Shown here: positions 1 to 7,410 of the stretch, one piece after another | How positions within the stretch are numbered: the first letter of the stretch is position 1 | How the letters are laid out: the number at the start of each line of letters is the position of its first letter | Assembly: GCA_021200895.1 (NCBI GenBank) | Contig: JAJQFX010000288.1 | Span: 1-18,407, forward strand | Direction: 5' to 3' | Source of the DNA: Clostridiales bacterium | GTDB lineage: Bacteria; Bacillota; Clostridia; Oscillospirales; Oscillospiraceae | DNA: 18,407 nt | The notes under the pieces: model-generated | What the model saw: the letters and a program-made list of their open reading frames with translations, nothing else | The model's database searches: none | What the model was told of the DNA's origin: nothing | Program-made: the position numbers and the translations under genes

Positions 1-1
1 C

Positions 2-583
2 TACCTCCGCAAAGACAACTACCTTGAAAAGCTCCCCATGTTCTGCGCTTCCCGTTATATCACATATAATCGGCAGTGGACGGAACGGGCGCGGATTATG
101 AAGTCAGCGGATGGCGCGGATAAATATGCGCAGGACGTTGCAAGCGGCAAATTGTCTCAGTTCCTGCTGAAATGCCTGCTGTTTACCTGCACAGAAATGC
201 AGAACCATATGCGGACTTTCACGGGCAGTGACGGACGGTTTTACCGGAATGAATTGTGCCTTGACGGTACAAATGGGGAGACAATCGCCCTGCGGGATAT
301 AAGAGCCCTTGATATGGACGAAAAAGAGGCTGCACTGCTACTTCAATGGAACACAGTTTTAGACTGTGCAAAGCAGTGCGACGGCTATAACCCCGCCTTG
401 ACTTATGGGGTCTATCAGATTTTCGCCGAACTTGATACGTTCCATAAGGACGAAACAACAGGCGACACGGTTTGGGATAATTTAGAATTGCATACCGCTC
501 TTGCAGGATTGAAAACGCTCGTCAAGGATTACTATAATACAGAAATTGTTCCTGTTTTGTTTGAGTATGAATTTTTGAAGTAA
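2..583 (+). CDS. C-terminal part of a larger unrecognised protein, truncated at the window edge
   Basis: The reading frame is open from base 2 through an internal ATG at 38 to a TAA at 581-583, so the start most likely lies left of the window and this is a 193-residue C-terminal fragment. I do not recognise the family. The visible part is soluble, mixed alpha/beta in character, rich in charged and aromatic residues, without membrane segments or a catalytic motif I can name; it ends ...YEFLK. Base composition and codon use are clearly more AT-rich (ATA, TTT, AAA, GAA) than in every gene from 682 onward, which suggests horizontally acquired DNA such as the end of an integrated element. A large DNA-modification or mobile-element protein is possible, but that is a guess. 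Confidence 0.6.
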   Translation, partial: YLRKDNYLEKLPMFCASRYITYNRQWTERARIMKSADGADKYAQDVASGKLSQFLLKCLLFTCTEMQNHMRTFTGSDGRFYRNELCLDGTNGETIALRDIRALDMDEKEAALLLQWNTVLDCAKQCDGYNPALTYGVYQIFAELDTFHKDETTGDTVWDNLELHTALAGLKTLVKDYYNTEIVPVLFEYEFLK

Positions 584-603
584 ATAGGAAAGGCGATTGC
601 CCC

Positions 604-661
604 AAAAAAGTCAACGCATCCGACCCGCGCTCCCAAGCGCAGGGTCGGATGCGTTCGTTTT
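604..661 (-). terminator. Strong hairpin terminator after ridA, probably bidirectional
   Basis: Arms 613-626 (AACGCATCCGACCC) and 642-655 are perfect reverse complements. They continue inwards with GCGCT/AGCGC around a CCCA loop, giving about 19 base pairs with one bulged A at 641. On the minus strand the stem is followed by TTTTTT (604-609), which suits ending the ridA transcript whose stop is at 682. On the plus strand it is followed by a short GTTTT (657-661), so it could also stop transcription from the left-edge gene. Confidence 0.85.
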
Positions 662-681
662 CCGGAACCGTCAGGGGCGGC

Positions 682-1059
682 TCACTTCACGGCCACCAAC
701 TCCATCTCCATCTTCGCACCGGCGGGCAGCTTCGCCACCTGCACGCAGGAGCGGGCGGGAGGATTTTCCGGGAAGCGGGTGGCGTAGATGGCGTTCATGG
801 CGGCAAAGTCGGCCAGGTCCGTCAGAAACACGGTGGTCTTCACCACGTTGGCAAAGGTCATATCCGCGGCGGCCAGGACGCTTTCCAGGTTGCGGAACAC
901 CTGCTCCGCCTGGGCCTCGATGGTGTCCCCGGCCAGTTTGCCGGTCTCCGGCACCAGCGGCACCTGGCCGGAGGTGAACAGGGTGTTCCCCGTCAGGATG
1001 GCGTGGGAGTAGGGGCCCAGGGCGGCGGGGGCGTTGGTTGCGGTGATAACGGTAGACAT
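682..1059 (-). CDS. ridA: RidA/YjgF/Rid-family enamine/imine deaminase
   Basis: A 125-residue protein, the normal size of the family. RidA enzymes hydrolyse reactive 2-aminoacrylate and related enamines/imines released by PLP enzymes, protecting the cytosol. The family signatures are visible: GPYSHA near residue 15, SGQVPL near 30, the middle segment TFANVVKTTVFLTDLADFAAMN, and the C-terminal ARSCVQVAKLP with the carboxylate-binding arginine at about 103, then AKMEME. The start at 1059 is chosen because AAGGAG lies 10 bases upstream and the conserved family N-terminus begins here; a longer frame to 1128 would run through the promoter. It is a single gene transcribed away from ruvC, with its own promoter and terminator. 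Confidence 0.93.
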   Translation of the reverse strand: MSTVITATNAPAALGPYSHAILTGNTLFTSGQVPLVPETGKLAGDTIEAQAEQVFRNLESVLAAADMTFANVVKTTVFLTDLADFAAMNAIYATRFPENPPARSCVQVAKLPAGAKMEMELVAVK

Positions 1060-1093
1060 AAGAATCAGACTCCTTTTCCATGTTGGTGTTTTT

Positions 1094-1122
1094 ATTTTAA
1101 CACACCGGAAAGAATCCGTAAA
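1094..1122 (-). promoter_or_regulatory. Vegetative promoter for ridA
   Basis: Read on the minus strand: -35 TTTACG (1122-1117), exactly 17 bases, then -10 TAAAAT (1099-1094) preceded by TGT, an extended -10. It lies about 35 bp upstream of the ridA start. Its -35 is one arm of an 8-bp inverted repeat (1115-1122 / 1131-1138), the other arm being the -35 of the ruvC promoter. Confidence 0.65.
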
Positions 1123-1130
1123 CCCCACCC

Positions 1131-1159
1131 TTTACGGAACGTTTGTTCTGTGCTATAAT
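1131..1159 (+). promoter_or_regulatory. Vegetative promoter for the ruvCAB-ypsA operon
   Basis: -35 TTTACG (1131-1136), 17-base spacer, then a perfect -10 TATAAT (1154-1159) with an upstream TG (extended -10). Predicted start of transcription is near 1166, some 38 bases before the ruvC start codon. There is no LexA-like box that I can recognise in it, so SOS control of this ruv operon is not evident from sequence. Confidence 0.75.
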
Positions 1160-1203
1160 CAAGTGGGTCGGCAGTTCGGCCTGTGCAAAGGGCGGAAAGG
1201 AAG

Positions 1204-1731
1204 ATGCGGATGGTGATTATGGGCATTGACCCGGGGGTGGCCACCGTTGGGTTCGGGGTCATTCAGGCGGAGCGGGCCAGGAACACGCTGCTCCGCTACG
1301 GGGTCATCACGACCCCGGCCGGTATCCCCCTGTCCGCCCGGCTCCTGCAAATCCATCAGGATATGGGGGAGCTGCTGGACACCTATTCCCCGGATGAAAT
1401 CGCCATTGAGGAGCTGTTTTTCAGCAAGAACATCACCACCGGCATTGCCGTGGCCCACGGGCGGGGGGTCATCCTGCTGGCGGCGGAGGAGCACGGCGTC
1501 CCCGTGTTCGAGTACACCCCCAACCAGGTGAAGCAGGCGGTGACAGGATACGGGAAGGCGGAGAAGAAACAGGTCATGCTGATGACCCAGCGGCTGCTCC
1601 GCATGAATCAACTCCCCCACCCCGATGACGCCGCCGACGCCCTGGCCCTGGCCATCTGCCACAGCCGGGCCGCCACCAGCCTGCTGAATACGGAGCGGGA
1701 GTTTGACCCCGGCCGGTATGACACCAGATAG
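1204..1731 (+). CDS. ruvC: Holliday junction resolvase RuvC
   Basis: A 175-residue RuvC, the endonuclease that cuts Holliday junctions symmetrically after RuvAB branch migration. With the ATG at 1204 the RNase-H-fold catalytic carboxylates are Asp9 (GIDPG), Glu69 (AIEELFF) and the C-terminal pair Asp142/Asp145 (HPDDAADALALA), all present. The aromatic-containing FFSKN loop that contacts the junction follows Glu69. The start at 1204 is preferred over the upstream ATG at 1183 because AAAGGAAG sits immediately upstream and the protein then begins just before the first beta strand. First gene of the operon, 60 bp ahead of ruvA. Confidence 0.97.
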   Translation: MRMVIMGIDPGVATVGFGVIQAERARNTLLRYGVITTPAGIPLSARLLQIHQDMGELLDTYSPDEIAIEELFFSKNITTGIAVAHGRGVILLAAEEHGVPVFEYTPNQVKQAVTGYGKAEKKQVMLMTQRLLRMNQLPHPDDAADALALAICHSRAATSLLNTEREFDPGRYDTR

Positions 1732-1791
1732 CGCCCGCCGCTTCCCCGGAGGAAACGATGTCGATTTCCCCTGATAAATGAGGTTTTTGTT

Positions 1792-2400
1792 ATGTTTTAC
1801 TATCTTTACGGCACGGTGGCCCATGTCGCGCCCTATCTTGCCGTCCTGGACTGCGGCGGCGTAGGCTACGCCTGCAAAACCACCAACTTCACCCTCTCTA
1901 CTCTCCACAAGGGGGAGAAGGCAAAGCTCTACACCCACCTGGCAGTGAAGGAGGACGACGTGACCCTGTACGGCTTCGCCACGGAGGAGGAGCGGAACCT
2001 GTTCCTGCTGCTGCTCTCCGTGTCCGGCGTGGGGCCGAAGGCGGCGCTGTCCATCCTGTCCACCTCCTCCCCCTCCAGCCTGGCCCTGGCCATCATCACC
2101 GGCGACTTGAAGGCGTTGACCTCCGCCGCCGGGGTGGGGAAGAAGCTGGCCCAGCGCATCGTGCTGGAGTTGAAGGACAAGCTGGCGAAGGAGCAGGACG
2201 CCCAGTTCCAGAACGGCGGCATCTCCCCCGCTAACCAGGACACGGTGATTCCGGAGGACAAGCTCTCCGAAGCCGGCGCGGCCCTCCAGGTGCTGGGCTA
2301 CCATCAGAACGAAATCAACACCGCGCTGAAGGGGCTGGACGTGTCCGCCCTGACCCTGGAGGAACTGGTGAAGCAGGCGCTGAAACGCCTTGCGAAGTAA
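1792..2400 (+). CDS. ruvA: Holliday junction branch migration protein RuvA
   Basis: A 202-residue RuvA, typical length. It tetramerises on the four-way junction and loads the RuvB motors. The N-terminal OB-fold (MFYYLYGTVA... to about residue 62) is followed by two helix-hairpin-helix motifs, VSGVGPKAAL (about 77-86) and AAGVGKKLAQRI (about 112-123), then the flexible linker and the C-terminal RuvB-binding three-helix domain (ALQVLGYHQNEINTAL..., to the end). It lies between ruvC and ruvB, 18 bp before ruvB, so the three are co-transcribed. A weak TGAGG precedes the ATG, and translation may be helped by read-through from ruvC. Confidence 0.97.
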   Translation: MFYYLYGTVAHVAPYLAVLDCGGVGYACKTTNFTLSTLHKGEKAKLYTHLAVKEDDVTLYGFATEEERNLFLLLLSVSGVGPKAALSILSTSSPSSLALAIITGDLKALTSAAGVGKKLAQRIVLELKDKLAKEQDAQFQNGGISPANQDTVIPEDKLSEAGAALQVLGYHQNEINTALKGLDVSALTLEELVKQALKRLAK

Positions 2401-2418
2401 GAAGGAGGGCGGTGCATC

Positions 2419-3468
2419 ATGGCAATCACAAACAGCGATGAGGGCGTCTTTGCCCCGGAACCCCTTGTCACCTCCTCCCTCATCCGGGAGGACGAGGGGG
2501 AGTACACCCTCCGCCCCCAGCGCTTGCAGGACTATATCGGCCAGGAGAAGGCCAAGAGCAACCTGGACGTTTTCATTCAGGCAGCGAAGCTGCGGGAGGA
2601 GCCGTTAGACCATGTCCTGCTCCACGGCCCCCCTGGCCTGGGCAAGACCACCCTGGCCGGTATCATCGCCCACGAGATGGGGGTCAACATCCGCATCACC
2701 TCCGGCCCCGCCATGGAGAAGCCGGGGGATTTGGTGGCGCTGCTGACCAACCTCTCCGAGAACGACATTTTGTTTGTGGACGAGATTCACCGGATGAACC
2801 GGGCCATTGAGGAAATCCTTTACCCCGCCATGGAGGACTACGTTGTAGACATCATCATCGGCAAGGGCCCCAGCGCCAACTCCATCCGGCTGGATTTGCC
2901 CAAGTTCACCCTCATCGGAGCCACCACCCGGGCCGGTTCCCTGTCCGCCCCCCTGCGGGACCGGTTCGGCGTCCAGCTGCGGCTGGAGCTGTACACCCCG
3001 GAGGAGCTGGCGCTGATTGTGAAGCGCAGCGCAGCAATTTTGAACGTCCCCATCGAAGAATCCGGTGCGTGGGAAATTGCCAAGCGCAGCCGGGGCACCC
3101 CCCGCATCGCCAACCGCTTCCTGCGGCGGGTGCGGGACTTCGCTCAGGTCAAGGCGGGGGGCGTCATCACCGCGGCGGTGGCGGACGACGCCCTCAGCGC
3201 CCTGGATGTGGACTACCTGGGTTTGGACGACATTGACCGGCGGATGCTGCGGGCCATCATTGAGTTCTATCACGGCGGCCCGGTAGGGCTGGAAACCCTG
3301 GCGGCCACCATCAACGAGGACGCCGAGACCCTGGAGGATATGTACGAGCCCTACCTGATGCAAATCGGCATCCTGACCCGTACCCCCCGGGGCCGATGCG
3401 TCACTCAGAAGGCATATGAGCATTTGCATCTGCCCTACCCTGGGGAGCAGCAGTCGCTGTTCCCATAA
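2419..3468 (+). CDS. ruvB: Holliday junction branch migration ATPase RuvB
   Basis: A 349-residue AAA+ motor that drives branch migration as hexamers on either side of the RuvA core. Walker A GPPGLGKT at about residues 70-77, Walker B LFVDEIH at 118-124, sensor 1 GATT at 167-170, the arginine-finger region PLRDRFG at 178-184, sensor 2 RGTPRIANR at 225-233, and a C-terminal winged helix with GGPVGLETLA and the DNA-contacting RTPRGR. All catalytic elements are intact. The strong AAGGAGGG at 2402-2409 fixes the start. The next gene (ypsA) starts 31 bp after its stop, extending the operon. Confidence 0.98.
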   Translation: MAITNSDEGVFAPEPLVTSSLIREDEGEYTLRPQRLQDYIGQEKAKSNLDVFIQAAKLREEPLDHVLLHGPPGLGKTTLAGIIAHEMGVNIRITSGPAMEKPGDLVALLTNLSENDILFVDEIHRMNRAIEEILYPAMEDYVVDIIIGKGPSANSIRLDLPKFTLIGATTRAGSLSAPLRDRFGVQLRLELYTPEELALIVKRSAAILNVPIEESGAWEIAKRSRGTPRIANRFLRRVRDFAQVKAGGVITAAVADDALSALDVDYLGLDDIDRRMLRAIIEFYHGGPVGLETLAATINEDAETLEDMYEPYLMQIGILTRTPRGRCVTQKAYEHLHLPYPGEQQSLFP

Positions 3469-3499
3469 GCGGGAACGTCAGCGCAAAGGAGGGACAGCC

Positions 3500-4021
3500 G
3501 TGGAACGGGAAAAGACCTGCTGCTTCACCGGGCACCGGCCCCAGGCCCTGGGCTGGAAGCAGAAGGAGCCGGATTTGCGCCGTATCCTGATGGAGGAGCG
3601 GCTGGCCCTGGAGGTGGAGCGGGCCTACCAGCTGGGCTACCGGCATTTCATCACCGGCATGGCCCGGGGAAGCGACCTGCTGGCGGCGGAGGCAGTGCTG
3701 CGGGCCAAGCTGCTCCACCCGGACATCCGGCTGGAGGCGGCGGTGCCCTGCAAGGACCAGACCCAGCATTGGACACCGGCGGAGCAGGCCCAGTACGAGC
3801 GCGTCCTGGCCCAGTGCGACCAGGCGCCGGACTACCTGCCGGACTATGACGAGGGCTGCATGATGCGCCGCAACCGGTACATGGTGGCGAAATCCAGTCG
3901 CATCATCGCCGTCTACAACGGCCGCACCAACGGCGGCACAAAAAAGACCCTCCTTCTGGCGGTGGAGGAGGGGTTGGACATCGTGATTCTGGACCCGGAG
4001 GACCCCATGCGGGGGGCGTAA
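3500..4021 (+). CDS. ypsA: YpsA-like DUF1273/SLOG-superfamily protein
   Basis: A 173-residue protein starting at a GTG preceded six bases away by AAAGGAGGG (3486-3493); an upstream in-frame ATG at 3416 lies inside ruvB and is unlikely. Family marks are the N-terminal CCFTGHRP (about residues 7-14), the phosphate-binding-like ITGMARGSDLLAAEA (51-65) and the late NGRTNGGTKKTLLLA. SLOG proteins share a Rossmann-like fold with LOG and DprA and are thought to bind nucleotide-derived ligands. Bacillus YpsA has been linked to cell division and oxidative stress, but no reaction is firmly known. It is the last gene of the ruvCAB operon here; its stop codon overlaps the first arm of the terminator. Confidence 0.85.
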   Translation: MEREKTCCFTGHRPQALGWKQKEPDLRRILMEERLALEVERAYQLGYRHFITGMARGSDLLAAEAVLRAKLLHPDIRLEAAVPCKDQTQHWTPAEQAQYERVLAQCDQAPDYLPDYDEGCMMRRNRYMVAKSSRIIAVYNGRTNGGTKKTLLLAVEEGLDIVILDPEDPMRGA

Positions 4022-4047
4022 AGGAGCGGTATGCACCGCTCCTTTTT
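4021..4047 (+). terminator. Rho-independent terminator of the ruvCAB-ypsA operon
   Basis: Perfect 10-bp stem AAGGAGCGGT (4021-4030) / ACCGCTCCTT (4035-4044), four-base loop ATGC, followed by TTT so that the U tract is TTTTT (4043-4047). The last A of the ypsA stop codon is the first base of the stem. Confidence 0.92.
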
Positions 4048-4062
4048 GCGTCGCATAGTATG
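4034..4062 (+). promoter_or_regulatory. Candidate sigma-K-type mother-cell promoter for dpaAB
   Basis: CACC (4034-4037), 16 bases, then CATAGTATG (4054-4062). The Bacillus sigma-K consensus is mACm-N16-CATAnnnTA; only the final A differs. dpaAB (spoVFAB) is a classic sigma-K target in Bacillus, which supports the call. The -35 overlaps the right arm of the preceding terminator, and such a short motif can occur by chance. Confidence 0.45.
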
Positions 4063-4124
4063 GCACATCAGCGGATGCTCCCGCAAACGCGGCGAGCGGA
4101 AACAAGAAGGGGTGTTGCCAAGCT

Positions 4125-4997
4125 ATGAAGAGGGAGTTACATTTTTGGGTCCTGGGCGGCGACCTGCGCCAGGTGAAGCTGGCGCGGCAGCTGGCGGAGG
4201 ACGGACATTTGGTGCAGACCTGCGCCATGGAACTGCGGGGCACGGAGGAGGAGCTGACCGGTTCGGATACCCTTCGGGGCATCGAGTGGGCCAACTGCGT
4301 CATTCTGCCGCTGCCCGCGGCCAGGGAGGACGGGATGCTGAACGCGCCGCTGTCTGACCGCAGGCTGCCCATCACGGACATATTGGCGGCCATGCAGCCG
4401 GGGCAGCTGCTCTGCGCCGGGAAGCTGCCGGGCCGCTTTGTGCAGGCGGCAGAGGAAAAGGGCCTCCTGGTGCGGGACTACTTCGCCCGGGAGGAACTGG
4501 CCATCGCCAACGGCGTCCCCACGGCGGAGGGTACCATTCAAATCGCCATGGAGGAGCTGCCCACCACCCTCTTCGGCTGCCGGGTGCTGGTCATCGGCTA
4601 CGGGCGGCTGGGGAAGCTGCTGGCCCAGCGGCTGAAGGGGCTGGGGGCCAGGGTGACGGTGTCCGCCCGGAACTATGCGGATTTGGCCTGGATCGAGGCC
4701 AGCGGCTATTCGCCGGAGCATACGGAGCAGCTAGACGGCTGGCTGTGGGGCTACAGCCTGGTCATCAACACCGTTCCCGCCCTGGTGCTGGACGGTGCGC
4801 GGCTGGGCGACCTGGACCAGAACTGCCTCATCATCGACCTGGCCTCCCAGCCCGGCGGGGTGGACTATGAGGCGGCAGCCCGGCTGGGCATCAAGGCCAT
4901 CCACGCCCTGTCTCTGCCGGGGAAGGTGGCTCCGGAGACCTCCGGCCGCATCATCCGGGACACGGTGTATCACATCATGCAGGAGGTGGACGCATGA
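4125..4997 (+). CDS. dpaA: Dipicolinate synthase subunit A (SpoVFA)
   Basis: A 290-residue protein matching the size and order of DpaA/SpoVFA. With DpaB it oxidises the lysine-pathway intermediate dihydroxy-tetrahydrodipicolinate (derived from DapA product) to dipicolinic acid, which is loaded with calcium into the spore core. The N-terminal DpaA domain begins FWVLGGDLRQVKLARQL; the NAD(P)-binding Rossmann half carries VLVIGYGRLGKLLAQ with GYGRLG at about 158-163. Near the C-terminus are LIIDLASQPGGVD and ALSLPGKVAPETSG. AGAAGGGG lies 12-13 bases before the ATG. The stop overlaps the dpaB start in ATGA, so the two subunits are translationally coupled. Confidence 0.95.
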   Translation: MKRELHFWVLGGDLRQVKLARQLAEDGHLVQTCAMELRGTEEELTGSDTLRGIEWANCVILPLPAAREDGMLNAPLSDRRLPITDILAAMQPGQLLCAGKLPGRFVQAAEEKGLLVRDYFAREELAIANGVPTAEGTIQIAMEELPTTLFGCRVLVIGYGRLGKLLAQRLKGLGARVTVSARNYADLAWIEASGYSPEHTEQLDGWLWGYSLVINTVPALVLDGARLGDLDQNCLIIDLASQPGGVDYEAAARLGIKAIHALSLPGKVAPETSGRIIRDTVYHIMQEVDA

Positions 4998-5572
4998 GCC
5001 GCCGCAGCGAAGTGATCGGGTTCGCGCTGACCGGCTCCTTCTGCACCCTGGCCCACGTCCTGCCGGTGGTGGAGGCGCTGGCGGGGCAGTATGAGACGGT
5101 CATCCCCATCCTCTCTGAGCATTGCGCCGCCATGGATACCCGCTTCGGCCCGGCGGAGCACTGGCGGCAGGAGCTGACGCGCATCTGCGGACGCCCGCCC
5201 ATCGACACGATTCAGGGGGCGGAGCCCATCGGCCCGAAGAAGCTGCTGGACCTCTTAATCATCGCCCCCTGCACCGGGAACACCCTGGGGAAGCTGGCGG
5301 GGGGCATTACGGACACCTCCGTCACCATGGCAGCCAAGGCCCACCTGCGCAACGAGGGGCCGGTGCTGGTGGGGGTGTCCACCAACGACGGCCTTTCCGC
5401 GTCGCTGCAAAGCATCGGCGTGCTGGCCTGCCGGAGGAACTTCTATTTCGTCCCCTTCCGGCAGGACGACGCGGAGAAGAAACCCTGCTCCCTGGTGGCA
5501 GACTGGGGGCAGATCCCGGCCTGCGCGGAGGCGGCGCTGGCCCGCAAACAGGTGCAGCCGCTGCTGCTGTGA
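4994..5572 (+). CDS. dpaB: Dipicolinate synthase subunit B (SpoVFB), flavoprotein-family
   Basis: A 192-residue member of the HFCD flavoprotein family, partner of DpaA in dipicolinic acid synthesis in the mother cell. The FMN-binding features are GFALTGSFCT (residues 9-18), the cysteine-containing APCTGNTLGKLAGGITD (91-107) and the VSTNDGLS segment near 130. Length agrees with SpoVFB (about 200). It starts within the last codons of dpaA (four-base ATGA overlap). Many Clostridia lack DpaAB and use an EtfA-type protein for this step; the presence of both subunits here shows the Bacillus-type route. Confidence 0.95.
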   Translation: MSRRSEVIGFALTGSFCTLAHVLPVVEALAGQYETVIPILSEHCAAMDTRFGPAEHWRQELTRICGRPPIDTIQGAEPIGPKKLLDLLIIAPCTGNTLGKLAGGITDTSVTMAAKAHLRNEGPVLVGVSTNDGLSASLQSIGVLACRRNFYFVPFRQDDAEKKPCSLVADWGQIPACAEAALARKQVQPLLL

Positions 5573-5600
5573 CACAGCGCGCCCCCTGCCTCCGAACGCG

Positions 5601-5634
5601 CCAGCCGACAGACCTGGAAAGGTCTGCCGGCTGG
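5601..5634. terminator. Hairpin between convergent dpaB and acyl-CoA synthetase genes
   Basis: Arms CCAGCCGACAGACCT (5601-5615) and 5620-5634 pair over 15 positions with one A-C mismatch around GGAA. It lies 28 bp past the dpaB stop and 10 bp past the minus-strand gene's stop. Neither side has a good U tract, so it is a plausible but not textbook bidirectional terminator. Confidence 0.55.
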
Positions 5635-5643
5635 CATTTGCCG

Positions 5644-7285
5644 CTATTGTCCGATTTTATACCGCTTGATTTTCGCGGTGGTCGTCTTTTCAAAGGGGGT
5701 CTCCCGCACCACCAGCTTCTGAACGTGCTTGCAGGCGGGGAGGGTGGCGTTCATCTTCTCCAGCTTTTTCTGGATGCGGCGGGCCACCTCCTGCCGGGGG
5801 AGGTCGCTCTCCTCCGGGTACACCTCCGCCGTGATTTTGCCCTCCCGCTCGTAGACCACCACCTCGCTGACCTCACTGATGCGGGCCACAGCCTGCTCCA
5901 GCTCCTCCGGGGAGACATTCTCCCCCGTTGGACAGGATGATGAGGTTCTTCTTCCGCCCGGTGATGAAGAGGAAGCCGTCCTTGTTCAGATAGCCCCGGT
6001 CGCCGGTGTGGAACCAGGGGCCCTCCATGACCTGAGCGGTGGCGGCGGGGTCGTTGTAGTAGCCCAGCATGACCACCCTGCTGTCCACGCAGACCTCGCC
6101 CTCGCCATGCTTGTCCGGGTCATCGATTTTGAGCTGAACGCCGGGCAGCACCTGGCCCACGGAGCCGTCGCAGACCCAGTGGTTCCGGTTCACCGCCAGC
6201 ACCGGGGAGCACTCCGTAATGCCGTAGCCGTTCAGAATCTCTATCCCCAGGCTGCGGAACTCCTTCACATAGCGGGGGTCGAGGGGCGCGCCGCCGCAGA
6301 TGATATACTCCAGGTTGCCGCCGAATTTGGAGCGGACGCTGTCAAACAGCTCCCTCCGCCGGTCAATGCCCACCTTCAGCAGTGCGTCGGACAGGCGCAT
6401 CCCACTCAGCAGCTTTTTGGCCTGGCCCTGCTTCTCCGCCGTGCGCCAGATGGTCTTGGAGAAGGTCTCCACAAACAGGGGCACCAGGAACAAAATCTGG
6501 GGCTTGGCGATGGGCACCTCCCGCATAAAGTTGGCCAGATTGCCGCAGATAAAGATGGGGACGTGATAGTGAATGGGCATCATCACCGAGGTCACAAGGC
6601 CGAAGGCGTGGTGAAAGGGCAGCACCGCCATGGTGGGGCCGCCGGGGACGAAGTTCTGCACGGCGTAGTTGATGTCCGCCGTCATATTGGTCTGGGAGAG
6701 CATGACCCCCTTGCTGAACCCGGTGGAGCCAGAGGTGAAAAAGATGGTGCAGAGGGCGTCCGGGTCGGTCTCCACAGCTTCGAAATTGTACCTGCCCCGG
6801 CTCAGATACCGCTGTCCCTTCTCCAGGGCGCGGGGGAACAGCTCCAGGGAGAAGTACCGCTTTTTCCGGCCAAAGGTCTGCCTGCAAAAGGCGGCCTTGG
6901 CCTCACAGTGGGGGCTGTAAATCAGCATACTGGCGTCGCTCTGGCGCATCAGCTGAACGACCTCCAGGTTTCCGGCGTCTTTGGCCAGCAGCACCGCCAC
7001 ATTCCCCGTCAGCACAATGGCGAAGTAGGCCACCAGCCAAGGGTAGGAGTTCTCCCCCATCAGGGCGATGTGCTGGCCCCGGAGCCGGTACCGCATCAGA
7101 TAGGCTCCGGCCCGCTGCACATCCTGGTAGAACTCCAGGTAGGTCTTTTCCCGCAGGGTCTTGCGGCCCTCCATCCACCGGAATGCCACGTCCAGGAGAT
7201 AAGCGTCCCGCTTTATCTCCAGCAGCTCCCGCAGGGAGTGCAGCTCCGGCAGGAAGTGGTACGGGGGATAGTTTTTATTTTTCAT
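5644..7285 (-). pseudogene. AMP-forming acyl-CoA synthetase, split by a single-base frameshift
   Basis: An ANL-superfamily adenylate-forming enzyme activating a carboxylic (probably fatty) acid to acyl-CoA. The first frame has the P-loop-like FFTSGSTGFSKGVMLSQ, PFHHAFG, NGYGITECSP and FHTGDRGYLNKDGFLFITGRKKNLI, then runs ...ILSNGGECLPGG to a stop. The C-terminal lid continues in another frame (5644-5889) with the catalytic-lysine segment EKTTTAKIKR. Removing one G from the G5 run (plus-strand CCCCC, 5922-5926) restores NGENVSPEELEQAVARISE exactly, giving one protein of about 546 residues. The ATG at 7285 has GGAG 11 bases upstream; an in-frame GTG at 7297 is the alternative. The lesion is at the domain hinge, and everything else is intact, so it is either a recent mutation, phase variation or a homopolymer sequencing error. 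Confidence 0.85.
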
Positions 7286-7323
7286 AGTGTATAGCACTCC
7301 GTAACTTCAAATAGGATGGTATC

Positions 7324-7352
7324 AGTTTAAAAGGAGACCTTGCAAAAGTCAA
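7324..7352 (-). promoter_or_regulatory. Vegetative promoter for the acyl-CoA synthetase gene
   Basis: Minus-strand -35 TTGACT (7352-7347), 17 bases, -10 TAAACT (7329-7324). The site is about 40 bp upstream of the start codon at 7285. The -35 is near consensus; the -10 is moderate. Confidence 0.5.
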
Positions 7353-7410
7353 GGGTAATATCAGGGGAAAGCGGCACTTTTCTCCTGTCATGCTTCGTCT
7401 AGGCAAAAGA

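Noticed and set aside
613..655. Inverted repeat as an attachment site or insertion-sequence end
   Set aside because: The arms enclose only 15 bases, continue into the loop and are followed by T runs, which is the form of a terminator; no second copy occurs in the window.
1159..2304. 381-codon open frame on the minus strand across ruvC and ruvA
   Set aside because: No motif, and it crosses two verified genes and the intergenic gap; codon-bias shadow.
5879..7294. 471-codon open frame on the plus strand
   Set aside because: It lies antisense to the acyl-CoA synthetase whose motifs are unmistakable; the translation is low-complexity, His/Gly/Gln-rich and has no domain. Long antisense frames are expected in GC-rich genes.
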